A stretch of 64,000 nucleotides of DNA from Pegea sp. RAD2-039 (taxonomy: Eukaryota; Chordata; Thaliacea; Salpida; Salpidae), in assembly GCA_034620365.1 (NCBI GenBank), contig JAQGEQ010000048.1:930001-994000 (forward strand). The letters are read 5' to 3'. Shown here one piece after another: positions 35,280 to 53,492 of this stretch. The notes beneath the pieces are model-generated. The model searched no databases. It had not been told where the DNA came from and saw only the letters and a list, made by a program, of their open reading frames with translations. Position 1 is the stretch's first letter. Every line of letters starts with the position of its first letter. Made by a program: the position numbers and the translations under genes.

Positions 35280-35530
35280 TCTACAAGTAAATAAAGTTCA
35301 AGCAAACCAAACGTCTGTTCAGGATAGTTTAATACCGCAGTGCTACGAGTATGATGTAGCTAGATGTATATAACAACAGATGTAGCGTCACTTCACACCA
35401 CAATCAGCCACCCACGAGACAAACCTGGCTCTTAGATTGAAACACGGGTCCAACGTCAGCTTCTCATCACTGAACGTTTAAGAACAACGCTGTTAGGAAC
35501 GTTAACATCAATCAGTTCGAGTATTAAGTA
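35280..35530. other. GC-richer island in gene-poor region
   Basis: About 250 nt with clearly higher G+C than the surroundings, including GTAGCGTCACTTCACACCAC and 'CCCACGAGACAAACCTGGCTC'. There is no convincing open frame on either strand. It could be an inserted repeat, a non-coding exon or a regulatory element. I see no matching second copy in this window. Confidence 0.35.
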
Positions 35531-38500
35531 AAAAAGAGAAAAAGTTTATTGGAATTTTAACAGTTTTTTACCACAATATTATGTAAAACATATGAAGCAT
35601 GATTACAACCATTACTGAAACAAATTTTTTGGTGCTTTACTTTTTTTCTTATGCATACTAAAGAGTTGAAGATACGGGAAATATAAAAAGCTACATGGTA
35701 TGAAACATCAATTATCATATCTGTTCCTTATGTATCTTTACATACTTTTTACCTATTTGTTACGCATAATATCTTAAAGAGTTAAAGTTTTTTAACAACT
35801 TTTTCAGTGACATATTTTATGTAATTCTAAATTACATGCTGTATTTATAAAATGTTTTTAATGTGTCAAAATCAATCTCTTTATGTTCTGTTAAAAACCA
35901 TAATTAACTAAAGGAAGAAAAGGTGAAGACATAATGACTTTAAGGTTTTAAATTTTAGACGATTTGTAAAAGCTATAATTGTTTGCTATAGGAACGTAGA
36001 ATGAAATTGTTACATCAAAAATTTCCTTTAATGTTGTTTTTAACTTTATTGGTGAACGTAACAACTAAAGCTAGACTCTAATTAATATCAAGCATTGATA
36101 ACTACCGTATAATGTTTAATCCTAGAAAGATAGAATTCAAAAAAATGAAAACATACATTTTTATTTTATTGTTAACAAATTTTGATATTTTCAGTAAGTT
36201 TTGCTTTTCTGGGTTATTCAAATTAAAGCAAAGTCTGAGATTTAATTGTTTTTATTGACAGTACTTCAAGGTCCAAAGATAGTGCAAAGGTAATCATACA
36301 CTGAAAGGATGTATGTACAAATACACAACAAGAGTGACAGAAGGAGAGTATAAGGTTAGAATCGCAGCTTATTTTTCTTAGGTTGGCACGTTCGTGATTT
36401 TGTGGTAAATTGGGTTTAATTTTATAAAAAAAACATTAACGTTTATAAAAATAGCTCATATTTTTACATAAACAATATCTTACTAAAAACTATCAAATAT
36501 TAATTTTTTAATTCACAAACTCATTCAAAGTAATCGTAATTAAAAAATTTAGAAAATTGTGATTAAAAAGTTCAGTTTATTTTAGTAGATATACTTAATA
36601 CATCTATTCATATTGTGACAAAAATTACTTGATTCAAATTACCTGCTATTATACTATTTATAAGTCGCCTCAGAACTTAGAACTTCAATTAAGCTTTCTG
36701 TTAATATGACAAGATCTAAATAAACTACTTACGTAATCGCAGGTAATAGTTACCGATGGTTTTGACAAACAATTCAGTTTGTATGCTTTTTACTGCTCTT
36801 CCTTCCTGAGTAAAAACATACATACTTAAAGTAGAAGATTCATTTACATTAACTATTTGTTTAAGTTTAGATTAAGGTAATCACAGAAGTCAGTTAAATC
36901 TCAAAATTTGCCAACAAATAAAGCAAACTTGCCTTCAATTTTATTGAGCTCGTAAAGTTTGCGGTATGACAAGAACATATATGAAAATGGCAACTCTAAA
37001 TAGGTTTTGTATAATTACTTAACATCACTTTGTTTTAGAACAATTGTTTTTCTGTAAAAGTGGGATGTTTTGCTGATCTGACAATTCTGAAATGTTGCAA
37101 CAACAAGTTCGAATTTTTCATTCATACTTTTTAGCAAGTTTTTTATAGAAATACAATAAAAACAGAGAAAAATTTATCAGAACAAAGAAGTAGTTCATAT
37201 TTCATTTCTTAATTTCTAACACTATCGTTTAAAATTCATCATGAGTGAGAGATTGAAATGAAAAGTTCCTGCTCACCGGGTTTCGTCATTTGCTCCGGGC
37301 AATTTACTTTTATTTTACATTTTGTTTATTTTGATTTTATTACTTAAAGGGAAGTTTTGATTCTATCAAAAACTTAATTTGTAGTTTTGTAATAAAGAAT
37401 TATTTCAAAATTCTAATCTGACAATCCGACAACCTTTGCTTGACTATTTTTAATGCAATAATCTTCATATAGTTATTATTAAAATCGTAGATAATTAGAA
37501 AATCTTATAAAAATAGTTATTGAAGTTATTTTTAATATATTTTTAACAATAATTCTGGTTGTTGTAAAAAGTCAGTTTTAACTTTACTTTTGACCCCATC
37601 TTATTTTGATAAATAAAATAGTTTTTTTTTTAATCCTAAAACTATTTTTTTATTATAACTTATTTTGCGATTTATATATTTTTTACAATCAGCCTAATTG
37701 ATTTAGGAGATTAACAACTTTTAATAAAATTGTTCGAGTTTTGTAAAGACTTACTTTTTATCTATTGCATACAATTATTTCTACTCAAATGTATTTAATG
37801 CCTATTTGAAAACAGAAAACTCATACTGAAAGTAATATGCTTTGAAAACTTAATTTAACTAATTATTTTTATAACTAATAAAAAAACCATTTTATACCAA
37901 TTAACCCAAAACAGAATACTTGAACAATTTAACTTCAATTTTTTTATTCAGTAAAATAACTAAAGATTTAGCATTAAAATTGATAGTTTATCACTATGAA
38001 ATAATGATTAGTTAATGAAACACAACTTGTGAAGCTAACATAAAGTATTTGTCAAAAGTTTAGCCCTTAGTGATTTTACTTGTATTACTCTATTATTAAC
38101 AACCAATAGTAGTCTGTTATATCATTTTTTCTTACTTTAGTAAATATGGCCTGACAATTTATTTGTTTAAAGTAAAAATGTTTTGAAATATCTACATAAT
38201 GCTTACTAAAAATTGATTTTAATAAAACTTTTTCTATTGTTTGTTTCCTAAAAACAGTCTAATTAATAATCATGAGTTAAAGTTTATATACATAACAAAC
38301 TGAACCAAGTGATTTTATTAAAATTCTTCTGCTTTCGTTCTGATTAAACCAAAAGTATTTACAGAATTTAACCATAGTTAATTTATTAAATTAAAATAGC
38401 TGATTAAAAATGTTTAAACTAAATTTTACGATTTATAAAACAAATTGCATTAGAATTATTATTTAATTTAATATTCTGTCATTACCCAATAAAAGATTTT

Positions 38501-41500
38501 AGAAAATAAAAACTTTAACATTTATCTTTTGTAATTCTAGTGCAGAGGTATTTGCTGCAAATCTGTAAATAGATTTATTTCAAATCTGTTAGTGTTCTTT
38601 AAAGACAAATTGCAAGTTTGTAGCTACTAGTGATTAATAATTCATAAATATCAACCCTTTTTTTATATATTACTTGAACTTTTGATCAGAAAAAAATATA
38701 TTTTAAAATATTGATTAAAAAATTATGGAAAATTAACGAGAATTAATGAAAACAAAAAATTTTTGTTAAAGTAAGGACTATAAATAAAAATCCTTTTGAA
38801 AATCCTTTCAGATTTACTTTTTGTGATATTCTGAAATATTTTTTATGACAAATTAGACATTTTTAAAACTACTGAACAAACCAAATGCATTTTTAAGAGC
38901 TTCAATAGTAGACACAGAAATTTGCCTTTGAAAATACTGACAGATGTTACTTCAATTATTTTACCACCATTGAAAAATTTACAAATTACACGTAACTACT
39001 GTTGAAAGGACATACATGCCTTTTATTTTTATTCCATTGAAATAATTTTTACTAAATGAGTGCCTGTTTCACTTCAAATAGTCATCAAAAAAATCAAATC
39101 CAGTTTTGTAGATTTTTAAATAATTTTAAAGCTTTAATACAATAAGTTTTAGTTGAAATTTAAGACATATTTATTTTAATAATCCTATTTGGAACAAAAT
39201 AATCCGTTGAACTGGTGAATAGTGAGAAGAAATTAAAACTTGCCAATTGTAAGAAATAAGATTTGAAATAAATTTTTAATGATTTAGCAAAACCTGAATA
39301 CATTTTTGTCAAGTAAAACAAGAAAACTTTGTTTGCAAAAAGTCATGAGAGGAAAGTTTATCAATGACTAAATATAACTTTCTGATAAAAGATTCATAGA
39401 CTTTACATTATGGAACTGATGAAGCAAATTAACCCATAAGCTCTATAGAGCTTTCAACTAATCTATAAAAAGTTTATTGGTGCAAGTTTACAAAAATTTG
39501 ATAATGAAAAAGCAATTTGGGGGAAAAAAGAAAACTGAAATAATTATTGCACAGCCTTAGCTCAATGAAATTTTTATTGAAAGCCTTATAACAGATTTCT
39601 TTTTTAATTTCAAAAAGAAAATTTTAAATATGATAGATTAGTTCGTATTTAAGTTTTTCTTATTACTTAGAATTTTTTTTGCCAAAACTTTTACTGAAAT
39701 GATTTTGTATCAAAAGTTATCCGTCATTTAAGCTAAATTTTATGAATAATTTTATGATTAAAGTATTTTAAAGCTTTGATGGCTCAAGACTAAAAAACAT
39801 TTCAATAATAGTTTTAACCTTTCGTAATTGTTAACCTTTTTTATCTTGAGTGAATGCAATTAGGTATACTGTATAGAATTTGGTTTTGATAGTTTACTGC
39901 AAACCTAATCAAACTGTAAACTTAGGTATTGAAACAAAAAAGAAAAGTATTTAGGAATTTTGTTGATCAAAACTTTTTATCATAAAACTCTTAGTAAACG
40001 CATAGAACTTTTTTATTTGTTAAATTTGATATTCAAACAATAGAACATTTGATATCAAATAGAAGGAAGCAATTCATAATATTAATTGAAAGCAAATCAT
40101 TTATTGAAATGCTTTAATTTCTAAATATGATTAATTCAATTTACATATAAGGTTTACCAAAAACTGGTTTATATCAAGCAATAAATTAGACGAATGTTTT
40201 AAGCTTTACAGCTTTAGCTTGCAGAACATTTTGTTCGTTATGTTCAGAAGATTGAGTTAAAATTTATTACATTTTTAAAAAGATTAAATAAGCCACAAAA
40301 TGTTTTCAAAGAACTGAAAGAAACTGAAGTAAATTCAAATGATATCTTATTTCACGTTTTGTTTTTTAAAGTATATTTTGTCTTTAATTATACTTACATT
40401 TAAACGTTACAAAAATTTTCTCTTTTTAACTAAATAATCTTCATGTTTTAATATTTTTATATTTTGTCTATAAAAGTTACAAGCTAAAGTTAAACTGCTA
40501 TCAAAAACGTGATTATAATTAAGCTGTGCTTTTTAGACTAAGTTAAAAAAACAAAACATCGTATACTTTTACTTATTCAAAACAAGCCATCATAAACAAA
40601 TTCCTTTGAGAGCAAATTATTATTTTGAAATCTTTTTAATTTTAAATAAAAACATTTTAAATTTGCTTATGCATGAAAATTTTCCAATCTGGAAACTTAT
40701 ATTTGTATCTGTTTAATCAGCACTATTTTGATAAACATCATCAAGCATCTACAAGCTTTTATATACGATATGTCATCGAGACGTAGCAATAATCTCATTT
40801 AAAATAAGCTAACTAAAGCTACGTATAAGCTCCTATAAACTCAAGTCCGCTATTTTATGATCAAAAACATTTTTAGAATTTAACATATAAAAGGATTAAA
40901 AGATTAATTGACACTACAACACGTTTCCATCTAAATACTGATTGAAATTCTTTTGCAAACTCTATAACTGTATTGTTGAGCTAAAAAATGGAAAATAGGT
41001 TGTAGACTGTTGTCAAGTGCAAAAAAATCGGGATATTTTCATGTACACAGTTTGAAATTTTCAAATCTCTACAGTAAAATGAAGAAACTAGTTTTCGATT
41101 AAGCTTTAACAGTTTTAATTTGTATAAATTTCTACTTTTTAGAGATAGTAATTTGTTTAAACTGTAATTTTGTGTTATTTTTGACTTCCTGATGCTATTT
41201 ACTTATCCTAATTATTAAACTTTCTTATGAGTTCAGTGGTAAATTGTTTAAGTTTAAATAAACCATAATTCATTTGTAGCATCAAAGTAAATTGAAAAAA
41301 GTTATCACCAAAAATATTTCTTATGAAAACTAAAACGTTTAAAGTTTATGGAATATGAACATATCATACACTAACTTGTTCTTTAAATTTAAGAGTTTCA
41401 ATTCATGTTTTTGAGGTTTCAGTTTTGTATACTAACCAAACCCTACCTTGGAGTTGTTTATATTTATTTATATTATTTTAGTTCTTATCGTTGTTGGAAC

Positions 41501-44500
41501 AAGGCAAGTCTTTTCAACAAATGAACAACGCAAGACTTCAAGCTTTGATAATCAAAGTTTTAGTCTAAATTTTTTAAATGTCAATGATTTTTTAAGGATC
41601 TATTGATAAAATAAGGTTTCCATACTTAAGAATTTTTTCAATTTTTCTTATTTCAATAGACAATTTTCAGTAACAGTAAAGATAATAACTTAATCGACAG
41701 AAAAACGTACTTGTAGAGATTAACCTTCATGCTCTTCTAATCATTTAAGTATTTTTGCTGACTTGCTGGGCTTATAAATTGTAAGATTTCATTTTAATAA
41801 TACAACAAGATTGAAATTTTCTTGTTTTTTATGACACGTGAATAATTTGGCGAAAGAAAAAATTGTATCGATTTACTATGAGCTTCTTTAGTTGTCAAAT
41901 TAAAAAAAAAACGAAAAAAAAACATATTCGGAAATATTCAGATTCGATTAGTTTATTTAAGTCTTAAGATTTAAAAGATTTAAATAAAATGATTTATTTA
42001 TGAATTATCTACAAATAAACATCTTTATCTTTTTCTATTTCTATTTCTATCAATTTTGTTATTATACTTATAGATGCAAGTAAATTAATGCTTTGAAGTC
42101 TAGAAATTTCTTCTATTTTGATCACAAAACCTTAAATTAATTCTAATACGTTTTGAGAAGTTAAGAAAAATTATAAGATTTTTAAAATTTGTTAAATTTT
42201 GACGTTGTACTAATGTAGAATTGTTTAAAAGTGTAAATATTGTACACTTGTACAACTGTTTATCAAAATATACTTTTATGATTTATTGTTGCTATTGCTT
42301 AAAATATTTTTCAGCGTTTTCACTTTAATTACTTGATTATTTATAAACACTTTAATCATACTTATCTGAAGTAATTATTTGTTAATGCTTTAGTTTGTAC
42401 TTCTATTATGCATTGATCATTAGAAGCAAATTTTTGAAATACAACTGAAAAATACTTTTTTGTTTGTTTTATGTTGAACTTATAGAAATTATATTAGCTT
42501 TAAACGCAGCTATATTGTTTAAACACTATCAGATTAAGTTTATATCTCAGAAAGTTTTCACTAAAATTATTTTTGCAGGATCTTCGGTTTTTGTTCTTTC
42601 CACAGAAAGTTATCTGTCGCAAGTTTCAAGAAAATTAAGGAGCTTTAAAATGAAACTTGATTTCTACTATTCTTTGGACAGCAGGAAATCGAAGCTAAAT
42701 GAAAAAAGTGTGAGTCACTTAACGAATCAAGATGAGTAATTGCAGAAGTTCACTTTTTTAGGAGAGAAAACAATCTTTAAAAACTTTTCATAATTAGTCA
42801 TATTTGATTATGAGGCAGCTTATCAGTTTTGAAAACATAACCAATTGCAAAAACTGTTTGATGTTCTAAAGTTGTATTCAGAGCTTTCTCTGTATTTATG
42901 ATATTACATTGACGATAATTGAAAATTAAAAAGCCTTCTTCTTATTAACATTGATTTTGGTGTAAGCAAGCTGTTGCTATTACAAATATAAAGGCTCAGT
43001 TTACTGTGATTATTAATGTTAAACAGGATATTGTTAAAGTTTGCAACAATTCATTAAAAAGTCATTTGACAATATTTTCACTATAATTATAAGAAGTCTT
43101 AGAGTATATGATTCTCTATTTATAAACGCTGTTTTGAAAATAAATTTTTAGTTATCGTCATACAAATTTTTATTAAACCACACAGCTTTTGATTAATAAC
43201 TTATCATACAGCCTTAGAAACCTCTTTAAAAAGCACAAAATTACTTAAAACAACGATTTCGTGATCTTTATATTAGCAATACTAATAGTTTGATGCAAAA
43301 CCAAATTAAGTTTCAATTTTTTCTTAATATTTACTGTTTAAAGCTTATTACAAAATACAATTGCTTGTTTTATTTTAATTTAAAATTTGTTAAAACCTCC
43401 ACAAATTGTTATAGTCTGTTTTAGCTTTTACTAATATCACTGGAGCTTTCCCAAAATTACTAACAGCAGCATAAAATTAGTAGAAATTGGCTTTGAAGGT
43501 GGAAAAGTTTTAACAATGGAAAAATAAAAAAGTTTACTTTAGTATATAGCAGAAGTATACTCTACATTAAATAATATGTAAAAGCTGACATCATAAAATT
43601 GACTTTTGTGCTTAAAGTTATATAATCTCAAGATTTGAATTAGGCTTAATTAGTTTTTGGAACGATATTTTAAATATATTTATTACCTTATACTTTTCCG
43701 TTAAATTCTCCCTTTTAACATTAACATTCCAGATTTTAGTCAAAAATATCTTGTTAACCTCTAATTATAAAAATATAAAACTCTAGACAGATAAGGAATA
43801 AAAATTATTCTTTGAATAATCGGTCTTATTTTTTAATCATATTCTTTGATTTTATGGAAACCGATTTTAATCATCAATACAGGACCTCATATACCCTGCT
43901 AAATATTTTAACCCTTTTATAGATTTTTTAATAGTTCACAACAATAATCTACTTTAAAGTTAGTGGTGTTGATAAAAGTGAAACTTCTATAAAAGCAGAC
44001 AATAGATATTAAGAAAAGAGCAATATAATCTATAAAAAAAAGTGGCTCAACGCATAAAAAGCTAATTTGTTTCTTGATGGAGAGAACAAAGTAAGAATGT
44101 TTGTGAGCTATTATTAAAAATGCGTTCTACTCAGACAATGATACGATGTTAATACAACACATCATTGTGAGCCTAACCCAACTTTATGCATGGTTACCTT
44201 AAAATGTGGTAAACCCGTGGTTACGCGACACAAAGAAAAGAAGTGCACAATAATATCGGAAAGAAGATTTATTTCATTTTTCAAAAATTTTTAGTAAAAT
44301 TATAAGCAAAAATTAAAGTTCTATCTTTTAGGATTGTTTTAATAGATAATTCAGGTATTTGTAATCTGAATAATTTTGAGACTTCTATCAAATTCAGATG
44401 AAGTGAAGCATGAAATAAGTGAGTTAATAAAACATGCTTGAACACTATTACATTATTATTAGTTTATGAGCTAGATCATATATTTGTAACGAATTTGTTA

Positions 44501-47500
44501 CTTTAATCATCAATTAATCTCACTTTAAAAAAGGATGAAAACGTTTATTTTAACTTTTATTATAACCTGTTTTTTAAAGTTTATTTTTTCGAGCAAACTT
44601 TTGTTTACACCAAATTTATGCTAAAAAGAAAGGAAAAAGTAAAAAAATAAACAAGCTACTAGAAAGTTACCAATTCTTGCAAATACTCTATCATAATCAA
44701 ACATAGTTTTATCAATCAGATGTATTTGAGAAGGGATCTATAAATGCAAACAAGATTTTATGACTAAAATTTACTGAAATATTTGCAGAAAATCTACAAA
44801 TCACTTGATGCTTTATTTCTACAAATTTATTGATTTAAATAACCTTTACTGAGGTTTGAACTACTTTAAGTGATGTATAAAAAGCATGAAGATTTCAATG
44901 AGTAAACGACTAGTGACCAACGGGTAAGTACTCTCATCAAAAAATTTGAAATATTTACAATATAGATAATACATAAGCCATATATTCCATAAAAATTATT
45001 ATGAGATAGAACTAATGTTTCATTTATCTTGTCAATTCAACGACTCCTTAATTATCAAAATTGTGTAATGTATTCTCTTTTTCACACCAGAGAAAACGTT
45101 TTTGTATTTTTATACAAATGGGAATGACTTTTAATCATCTTTTGTGAACCCCGGTGGGATCAGAGATCAATTTTCAACTATTTTTTGTAGCTATAATAAG
45201 TTGAAAATATCGATTTAAAAAAGTAGAAGTATTATAACAACTTATTAGGAAATTTCTAATTGATGTTTGGCAAGATAAACCTCTTTGAGCTTATTTTTAG
45301 GGAAATGGTCGTTATAAAGTCCGAGTAGTTATCAAAACCAAACTCTTTCAACAAAATAATTTGAAAAATAATATATCTCTTTATTTTTATGAGTAAGATT
45401 AAAATTATATTAAAATAAATGATATTTAAAAATAGTAATTGTTCTTATTGAGTCATTTTTATTATCAGAGATCTGTTTCTGAATTTTGCTTATTTGATTA
45501 ATAATTTTCATAATTTTATTATCTTCCCTTAGTTTCCTACTCACATATTTTCATACAGATATTTTCATTTTTTATTACAAGCTCTAAGAGCCAAGAATTG
45601 AAAGTTAACTTCAATTTATACAATTCAAAAAATTATTCTAATGGATTTATTCACATCTTAAATGTTGATTCATTTTTATTAATAATTGTATAGAGCAAGG
45701 ATACTTCAAACTTCATATGACTACAAAATTTCATAGTTTCAACCTTTTCAACTTAATATTAAAGTTTATTTCGAAAACGTTTTGATTTATCTTGGGCAAG
45801 TATTTTTAATAAAGTATTTATTTAATTTTGATAAAAAAATTTAATAGAAGTTTCATTTTAAAAGTCTCCTAATGCTTTTACAAAACGTAAAGTGGAATAA
45901 TTGTTTAACTTTTTACTCTTATACATATTTAGTGTAGTTTTAATTTTCTAAAATTATATGATTGTTACATTACTGTGTTGTTACTTTCAAATTGAAAGGA
46001 TTTAAACTCGGTGGTCTATTCATTTTTTGTTTAAAAATCAGTTTAGCTAGATTATAAATGGTTTTCACCTTTAGAAAGTTGAACAATTTTTCAATATTTG
46101 CTTGAAAAGGATATCGTTCTATAAAATCATTTATTGTAAAAGTCATAATGCTTACAGGTAGCTTATAAATCAAAAATTTAATTTTAGAGAAAATATAGCA
46201 ATTAAAATGTCAAAATACAAACTTATAAATTATTTACCAAAGCACAATTTGTTACACAAGTTATGCTTATCTAAATGTAAAGTTTTTAAAAAACCCGTCA
46301 ATAGTTACATGGTATGCATTAAAGTTGACGAAATTGGTTTTCTTATAAAATGAATAAAGAAATTTTTCTTGATTAAAATAGTTCAAAACTTTTATTCTAT
46401 GTATAAAACATATAAATGGTAAACATTTCTGTTTAATTTGATTAAAACTGAATTGTTAACTATATTGTATTTTATTTACCTTTATTACAGAAAAGTGGTT
46501 TTCACTTGTTTATAACACCATTTAAGATTAATTTTCATACCATCAGCATAGCAAATAAGAAAATAGTTTTAGGCAATCGTTAAGCGAAGTGCTCACGGAA
46601 TTAGAAAGCAGTTATAAGATTTAAGACACGAAAAAATTAGTACTACGGCAAATCTTAGTGATTTCATTATTTACAATTGCTAGGTACTTCCAGCCGTATC
46701 TTAAACAAGTTAAATGCTGGGAGGATTATCTTCATCATTGTTTGTCGAAATCTCAACATTTTTTGTAAAGTAATGAACACTTTTTTGTGCAAATGCATGA
46801 GTTGATTTGTTTAATAAGGTTGCCTCGTATATTTTTTTATAAGTTTTGTTTTCAACGGATATAAGTGAATGCAAAAATGTAGTTCTGTTGATTTATTAGG
46901 CTTGGTTAGTTTTGTTAACTTTCTTGTTCATTATAAGGCGTGTCTTATATTTTATCATTTCAAGCATTTTAATATCTACTATCATTTGTATTTCACAAAC
47001 CACTTATTTTGAAGCTAAGACTGGATGAATTAAGATATGTAATCGTACACCATGATACATACTCCAAAATCCAATTAAGTAAAGCTACATAAAAATATTA
47101 TTTATCAAATACCATTAAGCAGATAGAACAGAAGTATTTTTTAACGATTTTATTTAAAAAGTGTTTTTAATACATCTAAAAATATCATATTGCATGCAGC
47201 ATTCAACTGTATTAAGCCATATATCATAACATTGGACATTAAATCTCTTTAAAGAAGTTAAACAACTAATTTACGATAGCTCGCTTAGTTTTATAGAAAA
47301 TTCTTAACTTCTTCTGATTTTTAACGTCATCTTGTAAAAGTATCTTTGATAAGTCTTATTTGGTACAGAAAAATTTAGTTAAACTGTTTTGTTTATAATA
47401 CAAACATAATATAAGATCACAGTATAAAAAGTATCATCAAAATATACTCATGTAATTTATATTTAACAAATTTATAGATGAAATAGATGTTTGTAATTTA

Positions 47501-47929
47501 TCTAAAGTCTTAAATATAAGTTTTATTAACTATTTACTTTATGTAACGTGACTTAAACAGAGTTATTTACAGTAAAACTTATAAAATAAGTTAACATTTT
47601 AACTTATATGAGTTTTGATTTAAGAGATTGTCCTTATTTTTGTTGAGGCTTAAACTAAATAAGACTTAAATTTAAGCTGGCAAGCAAAATGTATAAAGCC
47701 TGAGGGCATGTAGGTATATGGAAGAAAGACTTTAGGCCAACTATTAACTGACTGACAAACTCTGTTATCTTACTGTTCTTTTGTAGATGAGAATGCAAGA
47801 GCTAATAGTCTTAATAGTTTTATTTAACAAAAAATATTTAATCGACTTTTTTTTTGCAAAAATAGTTGCCTGAGGGGATATGAATATGTAAAAAATGTTA
47901 GAGCATTTTTATCGAAAAACTTTTGTTTT
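35531..47929. other. Gene-poor AT-rich sequence
   Basis: About 12 kb without a supported gene. The longest open frames (42464-42739 plus, 45970-46173 minus) lack family resemblance and splice context. A small pyrimidine microsatellite lies near 42030-42050. Given its place upstream of the Sox gene it may hold distal regulatory elements, but no individual site can be defended. Confidence 0.4.
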
Positions 47930-48420
47930 ACAAATGAACTGTTTTACAAAAAAGCTTAGGTATGTGCCTACGTATGAAAGTGCTTTCACGCGACATCGCT
48001 AAAAATTTAGAAAGAAGCATACAAGAGAGAAGTTAAGAGAGAACTCGGTGGCGCTACAACTGCGGAAGTTAAAGCAAGCGATAAAAAGAAAAAAGAAATG
48101 CAAAGGAAAGGAAAGGGGAGGGCCGAAAAATGAAAATAATCGGATTCTTTGTCAAAAACAAGTGGTTGTCTGTAGTTAGTTGGACGTTTACTTTGTGCAA
48201 TATCACGCATTGTATGTAATCATCGATTGCGTTCACAGAACAGCAGAAAGGGTAAAGCGTGATATTGTTGTTTACCCTCCACGAAAGGTACTCTTAGCAG
48301 AAGGCATCTTCGAAAAAGATTCATTTTGTTTAGTTATGTTTAATATAGCCTCCGTAAAGTGCTTCGGTGCTAGAATGGCCTGAGAATCAGCAAATTTGTG
48401 TTTAGTTTTGGCAGGTAAAT
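47930..48420. promoter_or_regulatory. Putative upstream regulatory region of the Sox gene
   Basis: A GC-richer stretch about 1-1.4 kb upstream of the Sox start codon, with a purine-rich tract (48080-48125), an ATGCAAAG POU-half-site-like word near 48098 and CTTTGT words of the Sox/TCF type near 48147 and 48192. It could be a promoter, 5' UTR exon or enhancer. Individual words of this length occur by chance, so only the compositional change is firm. Confidence 0.3.
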
Positions 48421-48708
48421 CATTGCAATAAAATTTTGAAGATGGTATCTGTATAAGTTCACATTTCTTTTATAAATTTTAAATTTTTCTAAATGTTTTT
48501 GTATCTTAAATAGTTTCAACTTGAAATGTTATTTTCGTAATATTAAGTAATTGTAAAAAAGAAAATATTATTTTAGAAAGATAGTTTTGAAGTCTTTGAT
48601 AACAGAAATAAACTTGTGTCTATGCGTCTTAAAAAAACTTTCAAATTGGTTATATTTTCAGCTACCGTTTTATCAGCATTTTTGTAAAGATTCTGTTGAT
48701 AAATTAAA

Positions 48709-48876
48709 TTATGTGGGTAAGTGTGATAAATATAAAATTTTTATGCCTCCAGGATCTGTTTCAGTGCTTGTCATGAGTATCTGTCCATCAAGTTCCCAAT
48801 CTAAGAATAGCTTTAAAATTAGCTTCATCAATTTGAAGGGAGTTCTTCTACCCGGAAAGTATCTCTGGTTGTAGTA
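48709..48876 (-). other. Protein-like open frame, unassigned
   Basis: The minus strand is open for 55 codons after a CCAG and before TAA, with 'RRTPFKLMKLILKLFLDWEL' and 'DGQILMTSTETDPGG'. The plus strand is also open here. There is no start codon and no donor. It may be a transposon-derived or host exon remnant between the putative regulatory region and the Sox gene. The family is not recognised. Confidence 0.2.
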
Positions 48877-49230
48877 CTGGCATAGAACTTATGAATTGAT
48901 GAGCAATAAGATTTGAATAAAGATAAAATGTCTTTAGTTCTTTGAAGAGTTGTCTTTGATGTTTCTCTATTCTGATATAAGCCAAGGAAGCTGTTAAAAA
49001 TATTGTCTTTTTATGTATTCAGTTTAAAAGAGATTTTAAGATAAGAGAGAAATAATTTTTAGAGATTATCTATTCATGCAATTGCCAGTTACTTAGAGTA
49101 TCGATAAAAAGTAAACTTTTTATTTTTTTAACAGGAGTTGCATATTTTTAGAATCGTCGGTGTATGCACTAGTGAATTAAATACTGCTGTAAGAATACTG
49201 TGTTCTCTTGTAAACACGAGGCTTATTTGA

Positions 49231-53492
<4,262 letters not shown>

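Noticed and set aside
42464..42739. 91-codon plus-strand open frame with an internal TTTTTGCAG
   Set aside because: No neighbouring exon joins it and there is no family resemblance. It is likely a chance frame in AT-rich sequence.
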